A stretch of DNA of 50,335 nt from Planctomycetes bacterium UBA2386 (GTDB lineage: Bacteria; Planctomycetota; UBA1135; UBA2386). The notes beneath the pieces are model-generated. The model saw only the letters and a program-made list of their open reading frames with translations, made no database searches and had not been told where the DNA came from. Each line of letters starts with the position of its first letter. Position 1 is the stretch's first letter. Positions 47,430 to 50,335 of this stretch are shown here, piece after piece. The position numbers were made by a program, and so were the translations under genes. Where the stretch lies: contig DDSQ01000144.1 in assembly GCA_002343845.1 (NCBI GenBank), forward strand, positions 1-50,335, written 5' to 3'.

Positions 47430-50077
47430 GATGCACCTCCCTTGGCCTTCGGGCCGCTCGCCTGACGATTCACCGGCACGATCGCCGCGGCGCGCGCATT
47501 GCGCCGCGCGAACGTCACGACGCCGAGCAGCAAGCCCGGCAGCAAGCTCAGCAACAGCGTGGTCACGCGGTAGCGGTCGTGGATGCCCTTCTTCGCGGCA
47601 TCACGGTCGTGCGTGGCCTCCTCGAGCTTCTGCAGCTTCTTCTGGTCGATCAGCGCCCGCTCGTTCTCGAGCTTGCGGTTCTGCACCTGCTGCTCCTCGA
47701 CGATCTTGACCTCCTTGGCCTGCTCGTCGAGCGAGGCGTCCTCGCGGATCTTCGTCACCGCCTCGTCGAGGCGCGCCTGCGCCTCCTTCAGCGCCAGTCC
47801 GGCGTCCTCCTCGGCCTTGTCCTTGGCCTTGGTCCACTGGTCCTCGAACTCGCGCTGCGCTTCCTCGACGCGGTCGAGCTTGCGCAGGATCGGCCGGCGC
47901 TTGCGCACCTCGACCAGGCTGTCGTCACCGGCCAGCGTGTCGATGCAGTTCAGGATGAACGTGACGTTGTCGAACCGCAGATCGGCCTCGGTCATCTGCC
48001 GGCGGATCTGGAAGAACTGGTTGCCGATCAGGTCGAGGTCGGCGACGTAGATCACGTCGACGCCCTTCTGCTTGCCCTCGGCCGGCTTGCCGGTCACCCG
48101 CGCGGCGATCGTCAGGTCGCGGTTGGAGCGCAGATAGCGCGCGGTCGGGTTGATCTGCGGACCCATGCCGAAGAAGTCCATCTGGAACAACTCGGACTTG
48201 CGCACGATGCCGTTCGGCTCGCGCGTCACCGCCGGCTCGCGCGAGCGCAGCAGCGGAGTGAACGTGAAGCCGTCCTTGGCGAGCGCTTCGACGTGGCCGC
48301 CCATCAGCAGGACGACGTTCTGCAGGCCGGCCGTGATCGGGCTCTCGGCCGCGAAGCCAGGGCCGCGCACGAACACGAACTCCTCGCGCAGCCCGCCGCC
48401 CGGGAAGCGTCGGTAGCTGAGATCCCACACCACTTCGCCGGCGCGGAACTGCAGCCCGATCGACGACAGCAGCCCGGCGAAGTTGCCCTTCTCCGGTCCG
48501 CCGCCGCCCATCATGCGGGCCTGCATGCCGCCCTTCTGGTCGTCGGCCGCAGTGCCCCACGCATCGAGCGGTGCCGGATCCTCGAGCAGCAGGGCCGGGT
48601 TGCCGGCGGCGAGCCAGTTCTGCAGGCGGTCCATCTGCTCCTGCTGCAGCGAGCTCGGTTGCGGCACGACGAGGCACGCCAGGCCCTCGGGGTAGTCCTT
48701 GTCGGCGTCGACGTTCTCGATCTGGTACTGCTGCTGCAGTTCGTCGGCGATCGCCCACCGCGGCTTCTGGCGGAAGGTCTGGAAGTCCATGCCGCCCATG
48801 AACTCGACGTCGGTCTTGAGGATGCCGACCTTCTTGCGCGCGACCTGCGACACCGTGCGGATGCTGCGCATCAGCTCGTACTCGATCGGCACGGCGCGAT
48901 CGACGAACGGGTTGACGACCTCCTCGGTGCCGCACTGCACGACGAAGCCGAGGAACACCTGCTTGCGCGCGATGCCGCCGCCGGCGAGTTCCATCGCGAC
49001 GGGCTGCGGGCGGATGCCGAAGTTCGCCTCCGCCGCGCGCGCCTCGGGCGAGAACGGCAGCGGCATCACGATGCTCTTCTCGACGGCAGCGCCACCGAGC
49101 GAATCGAACTGGTCGATCAGGTTGAGCAGCAGGTTGCGCTGCGAGACGATCGCTTCGGGCACGTCCTCGCTGACGTACGCCGTCACGTAGACCGGCCGCT
49201 GCGGGTCCAGGCTCGCCAGCAGCTTCTTGCTCTCGGCGCCGAGCGAGTGGATGCCCTCGACGGTCGCGTCGATGCGCGGCAACGCGTACACCGCGACCAC
49301 CGTGCCGGCGAACGTCGCCACGGCGAACCTCGCGAAGCGCGTGATGCCGTGTGCGCCCTCGGCACCCCGCCAGTGGCGGCGCGACAGCAGCGCCAGGCCG
49401 AACGCGAAGAACGTCGCGGTCATGCCGACGAACATCACCAGGCCCGACGCCGGCAGCATGCCGCGCGCGAACTCGCGGAACTGGCCGATCGGCCCGTGCA
49501 CCTGCCAACCCGGGAAGCCGAGCCAGTCGAGCAGCCAGCCGCTGCCGAGGTAGGCGGCGATCAACACGATCGACAGCAGCAGCGCGACCGTTCCCGACCC
49601 GGTGAGCTGGGTGCCGATCGTCGACACCGCCACCAGACTCACGCCGAGCAGCCAGTAGCCGACGTAGTTCGCGAACAACTGGCCGAGGTCCGGGTTGCCG
49701 AGGAACACGAGCACCAGCGGCAGGATCAGCGTGAACGCCAGCGACACCGTGTAGATGCCGACGTAGGCCGCGAACTTGCCGAGTTGCAGCTCGAGGTCGG
49801 TCGCCGGCAACGTGAACAACAGTTCCTGGGTGCCGTGGCTGCGTTCGCTCGCCCACATGCCCATCGTCGCCGCGGCGACGAACAGGCCGGCGAGGATCGG
49901 GAAGGTGCCGTTCAGCGTGTCGAGGTTGGCGAGATTGTTGGTGAAGAATGCGCCGCTCCACATCATCACGGCGCAGGAGAGGCCGACGAACAGCGTGATG
50001 AACACGTAGTTCGCGGGGTTGCCGAACCAGCTGCGCAGGTCGCGCTTGGCCACGGCGAGAACGACGTTCTTGTTCAT
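47426..50077 (-). CDS. ABC-2 permease fused to Gldg-type auxiliary domain
   Basis: 883 residues, ATG at 50077. Residues 1-250 are an ABC-2 permease with six helices (AKRDLRSWFGNPANYVFITLF, GTQELLFTLPATDLEL). After another helix near 265 comes a long periplasmic Gldg/ABC-type_uncharacterised domain (RPVYVTAYVSEDVPEAI, KKVGILKTDVEFMGG, GNPALLLEDPAPLDAWG). A charged coiled coil lies at about 725-815 (AQREFEDQWTKAKDKAEEDA), with a C-terminal helix near 830-850. It combines what are separate GldF and GldG genes in Bacteroidetes gliding bacteria. Forms one unit with the ATPase upstream and the DUF4340 protein downstream. Substrate unknown. Confidence 0.88.
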   Translation of the reverse strand: MNKNVVLAVAKRDLRSWFGNPANYVFITLFVGLSCAVMMWSGAFFTNNLANLDTLNGTFPILAGLFVAAATMGMWASERSHGTQELLFTLPATDLELQLGKFAAYVGIYTVSLAFTLILPLVLVFLGNPDLGQLFANYVGYWLLGVSLVAVSTIGTQLTGSGTVALLLSIVLIAAYLGSGWLLDWLGFPGWQVHGPIGQFREFARGMLPASGLVMFVGMTATFFAFGLALLSRRHWRGAEGAHGITRFARFAVATFAGTVVAVYALPRIDATVEGIHSLGAESKKLLASLDPQRPVYVTAYVSEDVPEAIVSQRNLLLNLIDQFDSLGGAAVEKSIVMPLPFSPEARAAEANFGIRPQPVAMELAGGGIARKQVFLGFVVQCGTEEVVNPFVDRAVPIEYELMRSIRTVSQVARKKVGILKTDVEFMGGMDFQTFRQKPRWAIADELQQQYQIENVDADKDYPEGLACLVVPQPSSLQQEQMDRLQNWLAAGNPALLLEDPAPLDAWGTAADDQKGGMQARMMGGGGPEKGNFAGLLSSIGLQFRAGEVVWDLSYRRFPGGGLREEFVFVRGPGFAAESPITAGLQNVVLLMGGHVEALAKDGFTFTPLLRSREPAVTREPNGIVRKSELFQMDFFGMGPQINPTARYLRSNRDLTIAARVTGKPAEGKQKGVDVIYVADLDLIGNQFFQIRRQMTEADLRFDNVTFILNCIDTLAGDDSLVEVRKRRPILRKLDRVEEAQREFEDQWTKAKDKAEEDAGLALKEAQARLDEAVTKIREDASLDEQAKEVKIVEEQQVQNRKLENERALIDQKKLQKLEEATHDRDAAKKGIHDRYRVTTLLLSLLPGLLLGVVTFARRNARAAAIVPVNRQASGPKAKGGAS

Positions 50078-50091
50078 GGTCGTGGAGGGTC

Positions 50092-50335
50092 TCAGGCTTG
50101 GTGGGTCAGGGCGTGGAAGGCGTTGTCCATCTGGCCGCCGCCGCGGGCTTTGAACTCGGCCGGCGTGCCGTCGAAGACGAGCCGCCCGTCGGTGACGAGC
50201 AGCACGCGGCTGGCCATCGCCTCGACTTCCTGGAACAGGTGCGTCGACAGCAGGATCGTGCGCGTCTGGCCGAGCTTCTTCACCAGCTCGCGCACGTGCC
50301 GGATCTGGTTGGGATCGAGGCCGGTGGTCGGCTCG
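50092..50335 (-). CDS. ABC transporter ATP-binding protein, C-terminal fragment (runs off the right edge)
   Basis: Only the last 80 codons are present. The visible part begins just after Walker B with EPTTGLDPNQIRHVRELVK (D-loop) and has the switch histidine in TILLSTHLFQEVEAM, then VLLVTDGRLVFDGTPAEF, as in GldA/NatA-type ATPases. It ends 14 bases before the permease-Gldg gene and should energise it. Confidence 0.9.
   Translation of the reverse strand, partial: EPTTGLDPNQIRHVRELVKKLGQTRTILLSTHLFQEVEAMASRVLLVTDGRLVFDGTPAEFKARGGGQMDNAFHALTHQA

Overview
The window is a very GC-rich chromosomal stretch of densely packed protein genes. I see no rRNA, tRNA, CRISPR array or insertion sequence, and no gene-free gap longer than about 300 bases. 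The content points to the Planctomycetota: ECF sigma factors paired with Ser/Thr kinases, a sigma factor fused to membrane and carboxypeptidase-regulatory domains, large secreted repeat proteins (kelch, FG-GAP, ELWxxDGT) with a common C-terminal module, and a GldF/GldG-type ABC fusion. The exact lineage is an inference.

Layout. 1-4009: partial DUF4011-type SF1 helicase. 4077-5489: kelch protein. 5626-7340: SDR (L-fucose dehydrogenase-like) and FAH-family hydrolase. 7461-9053: FG-GAP protein. 9207-12490: ECF sigma and kinase. 12544-14169: ELWxxDGT protein. 14270-17832: LutC, LutB and LutA, split by an opposite-strand secreted protein. 17878-20579: zinc dehydrogenase and UxaA-type dehydratase. 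20683-21936: thioredoxin-like protein with an in-frame UGA. 21946-25613: alpha/beta hydrolase, AhpD-like protein with an in-frame UGA, epimerase and L-fuconolactonase-like lactonase. 25665-27938: large secreted protein. 28102-31610: second kinase/sigma pair. 31662-33733: sugar ABC binding protein and permease. 33735-38076: three glycosyltransfer/membrane genes. 38319-41829: BoxC, BoxB and a small [2Fe-2S] protein. 41878-43011: TlpA-like thioredoxin with an in-frame UGA. 43161-45704: sigma-factor fusion. 45735-50335: DUF4340 protein, ABC permease-Gldg fusion and a partial ABC ATPase.

The main discovery is three probable selenoproteins. In three unrelated thiol-redox genes a single in-frame TGA falls at a redox-active cysteine position (CTU, CVYU, WUGPC). 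Downstream reading continues in frame with full homology-like sequence. Each TGA is followed at 22-31 nt by a strong hairpin whose loop begins with G or has G second, in two cases GGUC. That matches the bacterial SECIS model. Ordinary annotation would break each gene in two or call it a pseudogene.

A second theme is sugar-acid catabolism. An L-fucose dehydrogenase-like SDR, an L-fuconolactonase-like amidohydrolase, a UxaA-family dehydratase, a zinc dehydrogenase and an FAH hydrolase could together form the non-phosphorylating L-fucose route that ends in pyruvate plus L-lactate. LutABC could then oxidise the lactate, and lutA lies directly behind the dehydratase and dehydrogenase genes. A third theme is aerobic benzoyl-CoA degradation (BoxB and BoxC) with a ferredoxin-like partner but no BoxA in view.
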